From assembly GCA_009911065.1 (NCBI GenBank), contig QXWR01000022.1, positions 1 to 64,000 of the forward strand: 64,000 nucleotides of DNA, in the 5' to 3' direction. Position 1 is the first letter of the stretch. Every line of letters begins with the position of its first letter. The position numbers and the translations under genes are program-made. Below, piece by piece: positions 15,949 to 24,053 of this stretch. The notes below the pieces were generated by a model, which saw only the letters and a list, made by a program, of their open reading frames with translations, was not told where the DNA came from and did not search any database. Source of the stretch: Clostridiaceae bacterium (lineage in GTDB: Bacteria; Bacillota; Clostridia; Lachnospirales; Lachnospiraceae).

Positions 15949-16293
15949 ATGAGAAGCAATATCAGACAGTTGCGAAAGCAGCGGAATATTTCGCAAAAGG
16001 TGTTGGGAGAACAGATTGGGCTTTCTCAGCAGGTAGTCAGTCGAATGGAGCGTGACAGAAGTAAGATTCAAATCGACGTACTGATTAATCTTGCAAAATA
16101 TTTTCATGTGTCTACGGACTGTGTTCTTGGCTATTGCAATGGAGGGGAAAAGGAGGAGCCGGCAAACGAGGAGGAACCGATGCTGGAGGAAGAAGAGATG
16201 AATATAGAGGAAATGGATGATGTAGAGCCGTCAGACCGGATGAAAAGACAAGCGGTCTGGCAGCTTTTGGCAGAATTAAAACGGTATCTTTAA
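15949..16293 (+). CDS. XRE-family helix-turn-helix transcriptional regulator
   Basis: A 114-aa DNA-binding protein. Residues 1-62 form a Cro/C1-type HTH: IRQLRKQRNISQKVLGEQIG, then LSQQVVSRMERDRSKIQIDVLINLAKYFHVSTDCVLGY. A very acidic tail rich in Glu (about residues 65-95) follows, with a short basic/hydrophobic end. It has no sensor domain, so its signal is unknown. It is transcribed away from the BCCT transporter and could control it or itself. The ribosome site GGAGGG is 11 bases before the ATG. Its stop codon lies inside the following terminator. Confidence 0.88.
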   Translation: MRSNIRQLRKQRNISQKVLGEQIGLSQQVVSRMERDRSKIQIDVLINLAKYFHVSTDCVLGYCNGGEKEEPANEEEPMLEEEEMNIEEMDDVEPSDRMKRQAVWQLLAELKRYL

Positions 16294-16309
16294 GGGATAC
16301 CGCTTTTTT
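16282..16309. terminator. Bidirectional terminator between convergent genes
   Basis: CGGTATC (16282-16288) pairs with GATACCG (16296-16302), followed by TTTTTT at 16304-16309. On the other strand the hairpin is followed by TTTTAATT. It overlaps the stop of the XRE gene and abuts the stop of the phospholipase-like gene, so it serves both. Confidence 0.85.
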
Positions 16310-17288
16310 AATCTTCCACCATAAGACCGCTGTGATAGGAATAGCATCCCAGCTCGTCCAGCAGTCGGGCAATATCCGATTCACGGGAGATGGCCGCATG
16401 ATCCATGGCTGTATTTAAGATGGCATAGACATTGCAGCATTTTTTTAGAGATTGGTGAAACAACTCAGGAAAAGACGCTTTGGAGGCAAGGCGGCGGTCC
16501 CAGGGATTGCACCAGGTTTCATGGTCCAAATTCAGGCAGGCGCGGGGATTGGAAACCTCATCCGTCACTAATTTGGAGGAGGCCAGAGGCTTCTTGAGGA
16601 AAATATTCTCCACAAAGGCGATTCCATTTCGCTTTCGTCCAGAGGGGTCAGCCAAAGTACGGCAGCCGAACCGAAGGGCAAGGATAGACCTGTGAACCAT
16701 TTGGGGCGTTACCTGAAAATTGTTCTTAAAGGTAATGGGATAATAGGTTTCATTAATGCATTTGGACAGGAAACGGGAGATAAACTGCATTTCCATACCA
16801 TTTAAACAGATGGTGGCCGCCTGGTTAAACTGGGACGGCTTTTTCTTTTTGTATTTTAAAAGAAGAAGGGCATCAATATCATTTTCCAGGGCGGCATGCA
16901 TACCATGGGCCTGGGCTGTGGGAGCCTTGGCATTGTATCCGATTCGGCCATATACATAAGGATGACAGATGGAATCCCCAATGTAATGACAGAGATAACC
17001 ACAAAAATATGACAGAGCCTCAGCCCTTTGCTGCTTAAAGGGAATTTCCCCAAGGTTTTTTAGATAACAAGTAAAAAAATCCTGAATATGGTGTTCATGC
17101 ATATAGGAGCCTACGTTCCGGTAATCCCGGTGGCGGAGAATCGGAATATTGTAAAAGAAAATATCCGGACCCTGGACGCCTAACTGATAGAGCCAGCGGT
17201 ATTTGGCAATGATGTATTTCAACTGATTGTTAGGCAGGTCATTAAATGCTTTCATTCCCAAAATATAATGTGTAGTAAATCCCGGCAT
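16308..17288 (-). CDS. Zinc-dependent phospholipase C-like protein
   Basis: A 326-aa protein of the zinc-dependent phospholipase C/S1-P1 nuclease-like fold (PF00882 type). Evidence: MPGFTTHYILGMKAF at the N-terminus, VQGPDIFFY near residue 38, SYMHEHHIQDFF near 62, YFCGYLCHYIGDSICHPYVYG near 98 and HGMHAALENDID near 127. The His, Asp and Glu residues of these segments are the expected ligands of a trinuclear zinc site. No signal peptide is present, so it is predicted cytoplasmic, unlike secreted clostridial alpha-toxin. The C-terminal half has no recognised motif. The substrate may not be phosphatidylcholine. The start lies next to AAGAGGTGC. Confidence 0.8.
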   Translation of the reverse strand: MPGFTTHYILGMKAFNDLPNNQLKYIIAKYRWLYQLGVQGPDIFFYNIPILRHRDYRNVGSYMHEHHIQDFFTCYLKNLGEIPFKQQRAEALSYFCGYLCHYIGDSICHPYVYGRIGYNAKAPTAQAHGMHAALENDIDALLLLKYKKKKPSQFNQAATICLNGMEMQFISRFLSKCINETYYPITFKNNFQVTPQMVHRSILALRFGCRTLADPSGRKRNGIAFVENIFLKKPLASSKLVTDEVSNPRACLNLDHETWCNPWDRRLASKASFPELFHQSLKKCCNVYAILNTAMDHAAISRESDIARLLDELGCYSYHSGLMVED

Positions 17289-17463
17289 TTTAAAGCACCT
17301 CTTCTTTTCTGGATTTTTATATTCTTATCATAACACAGGAAAAAGAAAAATGCGAGAGGGGAATGACAGGTTTATCTTTTGGGAACCAATAAAAAGAGGA
17401 ACGTGAATGAGACAAGATATCAAATACATACAATGAAAAAAAGAAAAGCATGGACGGGGTAAA

Positions 17464-18834
17464 ATGGGTATAGCAGAAACAATCCATTTTCTTGTATGGG
17501 GACCATGGACCTTGGCGCTGCTTTTGGGAAGCGGAGTCTGGTTTACCATAAAATCTGGATTTTTTCAGTTTTTTGGCGTAAGGCGCTGGTGGGGAGAAAC
17601 CATTGGCAGTTTGATGGAACAGACAGAAGAAGATAGAGAAAAACAGAAAATCACACGTTTTCAGTCAGCCTGTACTGCGCTTGCCGCCACTATCGGCACA
17701 GGAAATATTGTGGGAGTGGCAACGGCTTTGTCTGCGGGAGGTCCGGGAGCCTTGTTTTGGATGTGGGTATCAGCGGCCATTGGGATGATGACCGCTTATA
17801 CAGAGACCTTCCTGGGACAGATTTACCGATACCGCAGAACAGACGGAGAGTGGATGTGCGGTCCCATGGTTTATATGGACCGGGGAATGCAGTGTCCGTT
17901 TTTAGGTACGCTGTATGCCATTCTTGCTGTGCTTGCATCGCTTTGTATGGGAAGTATGGTTCAATCCAACTCTATGAGCGGAACGTTACAGTTTGGCCCT
18001 GGCATTCCACCATTGTGGAGCGGGATTTTTATAACATTTCTTACAGGAGCAGTGATTATAGGAGGAACCCGGCGGATTTCCAGAGTATCCGAATGTCTTA
18101 TGCCAGTTTCGGCAGGAATTTACATTTTGTTTTCTATGATTGTGATTTTGTCCAGCTGGGAGAGGCTGCCAGGGATTTTCTGCCGGATTTTTAAGGAAGC
18201 TTTTCAGATTTCCTCAGTTGGAGGCGGGATGTCTGGTTTCTTGTTAAGCCGAAGTGTGCGATATGGTCTTTCGCGGGGAGTATTTTCCAATGAAGCTGGT
18301 TTGGGAAGTCTGGCTGTGCTGCATGGAGCCGCAGAAGATACCACGCCTGGGCAGCAGGGAATGTGGGCCATGTTTGAGGTGTTTTTCGATACAATCGTGA
18401 TCTGCACACTGACTGCCCTTGTGATTTTGTGTGCAGGATACGAGGGGCTGGATATGGGGAATCCGGCGGCCAAAAGAGAAGGTGCAGCGTTGACTGCTTA
18501 CTGCTTTTCTTTGCGTTTGGGGTCATTTGGGGAGATTTTAGTATCAGCTGCCATGATTGTATTTGCCTTTGCCACAATTATAGCCTGGTATTATATGGGA
18601 AAACAGACGTTCCAGTATTTGCTGGAAAGGATTAGCAGAGGAAATTATTTTGGTTTTTCCCAGGAAACCTGGGAGATGGTATACCGGACGTTGTATCTTC
18701 TGGCTGTGTTTGGGGGCTGTGTGTGTCAGCTGCAGGTGGTTTGGCTGGTCTCGGATTTGTGGAACGGACTGATGATTTATCCCAATCTGCTGGCGATTTT
18801 GTGGCTGTCCAAACAGGTTGACTTTCATCGATAA
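17464..18834 (+). CDS. Sodium:alanine/glycine symporter (AGCS family)
   Basis: A 456-aa membrane protein that imports alanine or glycine with sodium. Family signatures are clear: ALAATIGTGNIVGVATALSAGGPGALFWMW near residues 75-105, YTETFLGQIYR near 115, GGMSGFLLSRSVRYGLSRGVFSNEAGLGS near 255-285, and a C-terminal AFATIIAWYYMGKQTFQYLL. About eleven membrane segments are expected. The ATG at 17464 is preceded by GGACGGGG, a weak ribosome site. It is flanked by convergent terminators and stands alone. Which amino acid is preferred cannot be decided from the sequence. Confidence 0.92.
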   Translation: MGIAETIHFLVWGPWTLALLLGSGVWFTIKSGFFQFFGVRRWWGETIGSLMEQTEEDREKQKITRFQSACTALAATIGTGNIVGVATALSAGGPGALFWMWVSAAIGMMTAYTETFLGQIYRYRRTDGEWMCGPMVYMDRGMQCPFLGTLYAILAVLASLCMGSMVQSNSMSGTLQFGPGIPPLWSGIFITFLTGAVIIGGTRRISRVSECLMPVSAGIYILFSMIVILSSWERLPGIFCRIFKEAFQISSVGGGMSGFLLSRSVRYGLSRGVFSNEAGLGSLAVLHGAAEDTTPGQQGMWAMFEVFFDTIVICTLTALVILCAGYEGLDMGNPAAKREGAALTAYCFSLRLGSFGEILVSAAMIVFAFATIIAWYYMGKQTFQYLLERISRGNYFGFSQETWEMVYRTLYLLAVFGGCVCQLQVVWLVSDLWNGLMIYPNLLAILWLSKQVDFHR

Positions 18835-18849
18835 TAAGCGAAGCACTAT

Positions 18850-18873
18850 GAAAGCAATTTTCAGACACGCTCT
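18850..18873. repeat. Half copy of the dispersed palindromic repeat
   Basis: These 24 bases are an exact reverse-complement match to 61900-61923, the left arm and loop of the intact palindrome. They lie 16 bases after the AGCS stop and before the shared terminator. Confidence 0.75.
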
Positions 18874-18885
18874 GGGGAAAGAAAA

Positions 18886-18927
18886 AATAACCGTTCGGGC
18901 AAAATCTTTTTGGCCGGAACGGTTATT
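18886..18927. terminator. Bidirectional terminator between AGCS and exchanger genes
   Basis: AATAACCGTTC (18886-18896) pairs perfectly with GAACGGTTATT (18917-18927). The flanks are A/T-rich on both sides, including AAAAA before the left arm, which gives a T run on the minus strand. Confidence 0.8.
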
Positions 18928-18944
18928 GACAAAAGAAGAAAAAT

Positions 18945-19868
18945 TTACCGGATACAGATATACACCAGATATCCGGCGTACATTCCCAACATCGCCAAAC
19001 CTTCCACCCGGCTTAACTGTTCCCGGCTGCGGCACAAAACAAGGGTGATCAGGCTGAATATTACAAGGCAGATTGCATCAATCACGGCAAAACGGTTTAC
19101 TGCGATAGGTTTGACTGCCGCTGACACGGCAAGAACCATGAGAATATTGAAAATGTTGGAGCCAATTACATTGCCCAGCGCCAATCCGTTCTCTCCTTTC
19201 CGGGAAGCCACAATGGACGTGACCAGTTCCGGAAGAGAGGTGCCAAGGGCAACTACGGTCAGTCCCACAAGGGTCTGGCTTAATCCAAAGGCAAGAGCAA
19301 TTTCGCTGGCGCAGTCCACCACCAGATCACCGCCCCACACAATCGCCGCAAGGCCGCCTGCAATGTAGAAAAAACACCGCACCGGAGGCAGAGTACTGGT
19401 TGTTTCTTCTGCCTGAACCCGGTTAATCCATGCGTCCCGCACAGTCAGAGCCATAAAGGCCGCAAAGAGTCCCAAAAGAATCAATGCTTCTCCCCGGCTT
19501 AAAAAGAAATCCCTAAAAATCATCAGAAGCAAAATGACGCCAACAAGAATGGATGCGAGAAAATCCCATCGCAGGCGGACTTTAAACGCATGAATGGCGC
19601 CGCAGCATCCCAATACGACCAGAAGGTTAAAAATGTTGGAGCCAAGGACGTTTCCCACGGCAATTTCATTGTTGCCGGCCAAAGATGCCGTGGCGCTGAC
19701 AGCCAGTTCGGGTGCGCTGGTGCCAAACGCCACAATCGTCAGCCCGATAATAATACTGGGCACCCGCAACATTTTTGCAACCGATGAACTTGCTTCCACG
19801 AAAAAGTCGGCTCCCTTGATCAGAAGAACAAATCCTACAATCAGCATTACATACACTTTTACATTCAT
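18945..19868 (-). CDS. CaCA-family cation exchanger, probably a Mn2+/Ca2+ exporter
   Basis: A 307-aa integral membrane protein of the Na+/Ca2+ (CaCA, YrbG-like) exchanger family. Its two inverted alpha-repeats are GLTIVAFGTSAPELAVSATA with AVGNVLGSNIFNLLVVLG (about residues 42-88), and GLTVVALGTSLPELVTSIVA with ALGNVIGSNIFNILMVL (about 205-250). The paired Glu and the GS/GT residues bind the cation. The family exchanges Ca2+ for Na+ or H+. Here a probable yybP-ykoY Mn2+ riboswitch precedes the gene, so I infer that its product exports excess manganese. The ATG is preceded by AGAGGG. Confidence 0.9.
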   Translation of the reverse strand: MNVKVYVMLIVGFVLLIKGADFFVEASSSVAKMLRVPSIIIGLTIVAFGTSAPELAVSATASLAGNNEIAVGNVLGSNIFNLLVVLGCCGAIHAFKVRLRWDFLASILVGVILLLMIFRDFFLSRGEALILLGLFAAFMALTVRDAWINRVQAEETTSTLPPVRCFFYIAGGLAAIVWGGDLVVDCASEIALAFGLSQTLVGLTVVALGTSLPELVTSIVASRKGENGLALGNVIGSNIFNILMVLAVSAAVKPIAVNRFAVIDAICLVIFSLITLVLCRSREQLSRVEGLAMLGMYAGYLVYICIR

Positions 19869-19983
19869 CGTTTTCCCTCTTTTCTATAATTGTAGTTTTC
19901 CCTGTTGTCCGGAAAGCCAGCTGTTTTAAACGATACAATAACCGCCAAGTTCATCAAGGTAAATTTGGTCAGGTTGTAAAAAT

Positions 19984-20171
19984 AAAAAAAAGCAGGGCTT
20001 TTGCCATATCACAAGGATATAACAAAAGTCTCGCTTATTATATGCGTACCGGGCAGCTCTTATCAGACCTACATCCAATTTGATAAAATTCGATTCATCT
20101 GTCTGCCGTGATGACGATAACGCAAAACATTTGCCAAAAACTTCAACAAATGCAAGCTACTCCCTCTTATT
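19984..20171 (-). ncRNA. Probable yybP-ykoY (Mn2+) riboswitch with terminator
   Basis: The minus-strand transcript begins near 20171 and opens with AAGAGGGAGTAGC (20168-20156), the hallmark 5' element of yybP-ykoY RNAs. It continues with a TCGTCATCACGGCAGA segment (20117-20102) and ends the aptamer with GAGCTGCCCGG (about 20059-20049), whose CTGCCCGG part is typical of the 3' side. A terminator hairpin then follows: AAGCGAGACTTTTG (20036-20023) with CAAAAGCCCTGCTT (20003-19990) and a run of eight T. The architecture fits a transcriptional ON switch: Mn2+ binding should prevent the terminator and allow expression of the exchanger gene downstream. I made this call from the conserved core, without a covariance search. 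Confidence 0.72.
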
Positions 20172-20177
20172 AGTTTT

Positions 20178-20206
20178 AGTATATTCATTTTCCAGAAATT
20201 TGTCAA
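20178..20206 (-). promoter_or_regulatory. Consensus sigma-A promoter for the riboswitch-exchanger transcript
   Basis: On the minus strand TTGACA (20206-20201) and TATACT (20183-20178) are separated by 17 bases, close to the perfect consensus. Transcription should begin near 20171, just before the GGGAGTAGC element of the riboswitch. Confidence 0.85.
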
Positions 20207-20245
20207 GACGAAATCAAAAACAATTTTCATATCCATTCTGACGAA

Positions 20246-20275
20246 GAAAAAACCCCTTTCCAAGGGGTTTTTCTC
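20246..20275. terminator. Bidirectional terminator-like hairpin
   Basis: AACCCCTT pairs with AAGGGGTT around a short TCC loop (20251-20269), with A runs before and T runs after it. It lies upstream of the riboswitch promoter and insulates it from the esterase side. Confidence 0.7.
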
Positions 20276-20519
20276 ACTACAGTTTATATAAGAGGTTAAA
20301 AAGGGAGGAGAGCTGATATTCGTTATCAGCCCGAGTATTATGAAAAAAATCTCATAAGCATATCACATTTACGGCATTGATGGTTGCTTACAAAACATAG
20401 TATATCCAGGAATCGTGAAGAAATCGTGTTGTTTGTGTAAAAGGTTTTTGAATGATTTGTGAACAACTAATGAACGATAACAAGAACCGTTATAAATGGA
20501 ATGGCGGATGTGTAAATGA
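20276..20519. other. AT-rich intergenic stretch without a recognised gene
   Basis: Between the hairpin at 20246 and the esterase promoter I see no supported gene. A short hairpin, GCTGATA (20312-20318) with TATCAGC (20324-20330), follows AAAGGGAGGAG, but no start codon is suitably placed after it. The rest is AT-rich. Confidence 0.4.
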
Positions 20520-20548
20520 TTGAATTTTGTCAAATACTGTGATATATT
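20520..20548 (+). promoter_or_regulatory. Sigma-A promoter for the esterase/ATP-grasp operon
   Basis: TTGAAT (20520-20525) and TATATT (20543-20548) lie 17 bases apart. The predicted start is near 20555, about 60 bases before the first gene. Confidence 0.6.
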
Positions 20549-20614
20549 AATGTGGAAAAGTGAAAGAAAAGGTAACAGGGAAGGAAAGGAACTGTTACAG
20601 GAAGGGTGTCGTTT

Positions 20615-21373
20615 ATGGTAGATCAATGGTATATCACGATTCCGGAACTGACGGGAGGAGAAAAAAGAAAGATTTATGTTTATCTGCCGGAATCTTATTT
20701 TACGGAACCAGGGAGACGGTATCCGGTGTTGTATATGTTTGACGGACATAATGTGTTTTTTGATCAGGATGCTACTTATGGCAAGTGCTGGGGAATGAAA
20801 GAATACATGGATAAAACCGGCACCCAGATGATTGTGGCAGCAGTGGAGTGTAATCACAGTCCGGATCATGGACGATTGAAAGAGTATACTCCCTTTGATT
20901 TTCAGGAAAGAGGAATCGGAGAGATTCGTGCAAAGGGAAAGATTACAATGGAATGGATGGTCCATACTTTTAAAAGGGAGATAGACCAAAAGTACCGCAC
21001 ATTGCCAGAGAGGGAACATACCTTTATTGCAGGAAGTTCTATGGGAGGATTGATGACGTTGTATGCAGTGCTGGAATACAATTCGGTGTTTTCCCGTGGA
21101 GCCGCTCTTTCCCCCTCTGTATGGGTGGCGCGGCGAAAGATAGAACAGATGATTGAAAAGGCAAAGGTTCGTCCGGATACGGTCCTTTACATGGATTATG
21201 GTTCAGAGGAATTTAAGAATCATGCCAACATGAGAAATCTGTTTGCCAGAGTTGCTTTACTCTTGATGGAAAAACAGATTTTGACGGTGAGTCGGATTGT
21301 TCCGGGAGGCCAGCATTGTGAGTCCAGCTGGGAACGTCAGATTCCGTTTTTTGTAAATACGCTGTTGTACTAG
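20615..21373 (+). CDS. Putative esterase, alpha/beta-hydrolase (PF00756 type), first of pair
   Basis: A 252-aa alpha/beta-hydrolase of the esterase D/enterochelin-esterase-like group. The nucleophile elbow is AGSSMGGLMTLYAV near residues 138-151 with the catalytic Ser in GSSMGG. MFDGHNVFFDQDATYGKCWG near 42-61 fits the oxyanion-side loop. A PGGQHCESSWERQIPFF segment near 230 supplies the catalytic His. There is no signal peptide, so it should be cytoplasmic. The ATG at 20615 has AGGAAGGG 8 bases upstream; a GTG at 20606 is less likely. It is followed at 18 bases by a second esterase and then an ATP-grasp enzyme, so the three probably work in one pathway. The substrate is unknown. Confidence 0.82.
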   Translation: MVDQWYITIPELTGGEKRKIYVYLPESYFTEPGRRYPVLYMFDGHNVFFDQDATYGKCWGMKEYMDKTGTQMIVAAVECNHSPDHGRLKEYTPFDFQERGIGEIRAKGKITMEWMVHTFKREIDQKYRTLPEREHTFIAGSSMGGLMTLYAVLEYNSVFSRGAALSPSVWVARRKIEQMIEKAKVRPDTVLYMDYGSEEFKNHANMRNLFARVALLLMEKQILTVSRIVPGGQHCESSWERQIPFFVNTLLY

Positions 21374-21391
21374 AAATTATAATGAAAATTA

Positions 21392-22168
21392 ATGGAAAGG
21401 CAGAATGAAGAAAAGATGGAAACACAATATTTCAGGGAATACAGCCCTGCTCTTAGCAGGGATATGGAATGGAAGGTTTACGGACATGCGGGCAGGCCGG
21501 TTTTGTTTATTCCCTGTCAGGACGGACGTTTTTTTGATTTTGAAAATTTTAAAATGACCGATGTATGGTCTCCGTGGATTGACTCTGGCAAAGTGATGGT
21601 ATTTGCCATTGATACCATGGACCGGGAAACCTGGTCTAACCGGAACGGAGATCCAGGATGGAGAAGCTGGCGTCATGAACAGTGGATTCGGTATATTCTG
21701 GATGAGATGGTTCCATTTATGCGATGGATGGCAAATGAGCGAAATGGCTGGGACGGGAAGCCGGGAGTCATGGCGTTTGGATGCAGCCTGGGGGCCACCC
21801 ATGGAGTGAATTTGTATTTTCGGTTTCCGGCAGTGTTTGACCGGCTATTGGCTTTAAGCGGCATTTATACGGCAGATTACGGGTTTCATGGATATATGGA
21901 TGAGCGGGTTTACTTAAATTCCCCCTTACATTATCTGCCGAATATGTCAAAAGATCATTCTTACATTGAAAACTATAATCGAAATAAGGCAGTTATCTGT
22001 GTGGGACAAGGTCCATGGGAGATTCCGGATTCCACACGGCAGCTGCAGAGAATTTTAAATGAAAAGGGAATTGGGGCCTGGGTGGATTACTGGGGGTATG
22101 ACTGTTCCCATGATTGGCCCTGGTGGTATAAGCAGGTGGAATATTTCCTTCCTTATTTGTTGGAATAG
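21392..22168 (+). CDS. Putative esterase, alpha/beta-hydrolase, second of pair
   Basis: A 258-aa protein related to the same esterase group but clearly different from its neighbour. The nucleophile elbow is MAFGCSLGATHGVNLYFRFP near residues 129-148, with Ser in GCSLGA in place of GxSMGG. VLFIPCQDGRFFDFENF near 35 and YDCSHDWPWWYKQVEYFLP near the C-terminus, with a conserved His-Asp, complete a plausible catalytic set. An in-frame ATG at 21416 is an alternative start; neither has a strong ribosome site, which suggests coupling to the upstream gene. The very aromatic C-terminus is typical of this subgroup. No secretion signal is visible. The ATP-grasp gene follows at about 60 bases. Confidence 0.8.
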   Translation: MERQNEEKMETQYFREYSPALSRDMEWKVYGHAGRPVLFIPCQDGRFFDFENFKMTDVWSPWIDSGKVMVFAIDTMDRETWSNRNGDPGWRSWRHEQWIRYILDEMVPFMRWMANERNGWDGKPGVMAFGCSLGATHGVNLYFRFPAVFDRLLALSGIYTADYGFHGYMDERVYLNSPLHYLPNMSKDHSYIENYNRNKAVICVGQGPWEIPDSTRQLQRILNEKGIGAWVDYWGYDCSHDWPWWYKQVEYFLPYLLE

Positions 22169-22227
22169 GGATTTTGGTTTTGCTTGTTGGCAGATGAAAT
22201 GCAAAAAAGGAAAGGAAATAAGTATTT

Positions 22228-23427
22228 ATGAAAAACGTGATTTTTATTTCTCCCAATTTTCCCACAAACTACTGGCAGTTTTGCAGAGAGCTTAAGAACA
22301 ATGGGATGAATGTGCTGGGCATTGGGGATCAGCCATATTATGAATTGATGCCAGAGTTAAAAGGTAGCTTAAATGAGTACTATAAGGTCAGCAGCCTGGA
22401 AAATGAAGACGAGGTATATCGGGCTGTGGCATTTTTTGCATTCAAATATGGAAGGATTGAGTGGCTGGAATCCAACAATGAGTACTGGCTGGAGCGGGAT
22501 GCCAGACTTCGGACGGATTTTAACATTCAAAGCGGATTTCGGACAGAAGATATTCCCCGGATTAAATATAAGTCCAAAATGAAGGAATACTACAAAAAGG
22601 CGGGGATTCCGGTGGCCCGCTATCATGTGGTAGAAGATTTGGAAGGATGTCTGACATTTGCCGCTGAAGTGGGCTATCCGCTGGTGGCAAAGCCGGACAA
22701 TGGGGTGGGTGCTTCCGATACATGGAAAATTGAAAGCGAAAATCAGCTGAAAGGATTTTTTGGACGGAGAATGCCAGGGGTTCCCTATATTATGGAAGAA
22801 TTTGTGTACGCTGAGGTAAATTCCTATGATGCGATCATTGATTCCAATGGAAATCCTATTTTTGAAACTGGGAATGTGACTCCCATGTCCATTATGGATA
22901 TTGTCAACAATGCAGACAATTCCATTTATTATATTTTAAAAAGACTTCCCGACGATACCCGTGCAATAGGCCGTGCAGCGGTGAAGAGTTTTGGAGTAAA
23001 AAGCCGTTTTGTCCATTTTGAATTTTTCCGTCTCACCCGTAATCAGGATGGACTGGGAAAAAAGGGAGATGTGGTGGCTTTGGAAGTAAATATGCGTCCT
23101 TGCGGGGGATTTACACCAGATATGATCAATTTTGCCCACAGCACCAATGTATATAAAATATGGGCAGACATGATTGCTTTTGATCATTCCATGATACCCG
23201 TCGGAAAACATGCCTACTGCGCTTTTGCCGGCCGCCGGGACGGAAAGGACTTTGTCATGAATCATCAGGAAATCATGGGAAGGTTCGGGGAGAATATGAA
23301 AATGGCCGAGCGTTTGCCGGATGTTCTGGCAGGCGCCATGGGCAATCAGATGTATGTGGCTGTATTTGATACAAAAAAAGAGATGGAAGAGTTTTACAGA
23401 ACCATCTTGGAGTGTTATAATCATTAA
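22228..23427 (+). CDS. ATP-grasp ligase of unknown substrate
   Basis: A 399-aa protein with the three-part ATP-grasp layout. An N-terminal Rossmann-like region (MKNVIFISPNFPTNYWQF) comes first. The ATP-binding part with YPLVAKPDNGVGASDTWKI near residues 150-168 and YIMEEFVYAEVNSYDAII near 190 follows. The metal-binding end reads HFEFFRL and VALEVNMRPCGGFTPDMINF near 262-300. This resembles carbamoyl-phosphate-synthase-like carboxylate-amine or peptide ligases, which join an acyl phosphate to an amine or other nucleophile. The exact reaction is not recognisable. It is the third gene of a cassette with two esterases, which suggests that an ATP-made amide or ester is later trimmed by the hydrolases. 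A good GGAAAGGAAAT ribosome site precedes the start. Confidence 0.83.
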   Translation: MKNVIFISPNFPTNYWQFCRELKNNGMNVLGIGDQPYYELMPELKGSLNEYYKVSSLENEDEVYRAVAFFAFKYGRIEWLESNNEYWLERDARLRTDFNIQSGFRTEDIPRIKYKSKMKEYYKKAGIPVARYHVVEDLEGCLTFAAEVGYPLVAKPDNGVGASDTWKIESENQLKGFFGRRMPGVPYIMEEFVYAEVNSYDAIIDSNGNPIFETGNVTPMSIMDIVNNADNSIYYILKRLPDDTRAIGRAAVKSFGVKSRFVHFEFFRLTRNQDGLGKKGDVVALEVNMRPCGGFTPDMINFAHSTNVYKIWADMIAFDHSMIPVGKHAYCAFAGRRDGKDFVMNHQEIMGRFGENMKMAERLPDVLAGAMGNQMYVAVFDTKKEMEEFYRTILECYNH

Positions 23428-23510
23428 GCAGCTGTGAGAACGAATCAGACAAGTGAATGTGCCAGTGAAGGAAAATTTGTTGTAAAGCACAGGAAAGAAA
23501 GGAGAATGGA

Positions 23511-24029
23511 ATGAAGAATCCAACAGTGACAATTACAATGGAAGACGGAGGAGTGATTACCATAGAGCTGTATCCAGATGTGGCTCCTAACACGGTGAGA
23601 AATTTTATCAGCCTGATTCAGAAAGGGTATTATGATGGCCTGATTTTCCATCGGGTAATCGAGGGATTTATGATACAGGGAGGCTGTCCACAGGGAAGTG
23701 GAATGGGAGGTCCCGGATATTGTATTCCAGGAGAATTTCCTCAAAACGGTTTTATCAATGAATTGAAACATACAAGAGGTGTGGTTTCCATGGCCCGTAC
23801 AAGTGTGCCGGATTCTGCTGGTTCTCAGTTTTTCATCATGCATGCGGACATTCCAGATCTGGACGGAAGCTATGCCGCTTTTGGACGGGTGACAGAAGGT
23901 ATGGACGTGGTGGACCGGATTGCCGGAACACGGGTGGATTACAGCGACCGTCCTCTAATGGACCAACGGATGAAACAGGTGACGGTGGATACTTTTGGAG
24001 AGGAATATGAGGAACCGGAAAAGCTGTAA
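23511..24029 (+). CDS. Cyclophilin-type peptidyl-prolyl cis-trans isomerase
   Basis: A 172-aa single-domain cyclophilin that speeds folding of proteins at X-Pro bonds. Landmarks are VRNFISLIQKGYYDGLIFHRVIEGFMIQGGCPQGSG at about residues 28-63, which contains the catalytic Arg in FHRV and Gln in IQGG, then GVVSMART, DSAGSQFFIM near 103-112 and YAAFGRVTEGMDVVD near 123. The absence of a signal peptide makes it cytoplasmic. AAGGAGA lies 7 bases before the ATG. A short gap separates it from the ATP-grasp gene and from the GNAT gene, so it might be co-transcribed with either. Confidence 0.93.
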   Translation: MKNPTVTITMEDGGVITIELYPDVAPNTVRNFISLIQKGYYDGLIFHRVIEGFMIQGGCPQGSGMGGPGYCIPGEFPQNGFINELKHTRGVVSMARTSVPDSAGSQFFIMHADIPDLDGSYAAFGRVTEGMDVVDRIAGTRVDYSDRPLMDQRMKQVTVDTFGEEYEEPEKL

Positions 24030-24053
24030 ACACGGGAGGATTTTTCAGACAGA

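Noticed and set aside
20069..20263. Possible small minus-strand protein before the exchanger gene
   Set aside because: Its start lies in a terminator, its frame crosses the consensus promoter, and the sequence matches a yybP-ykoY riboswitch core.
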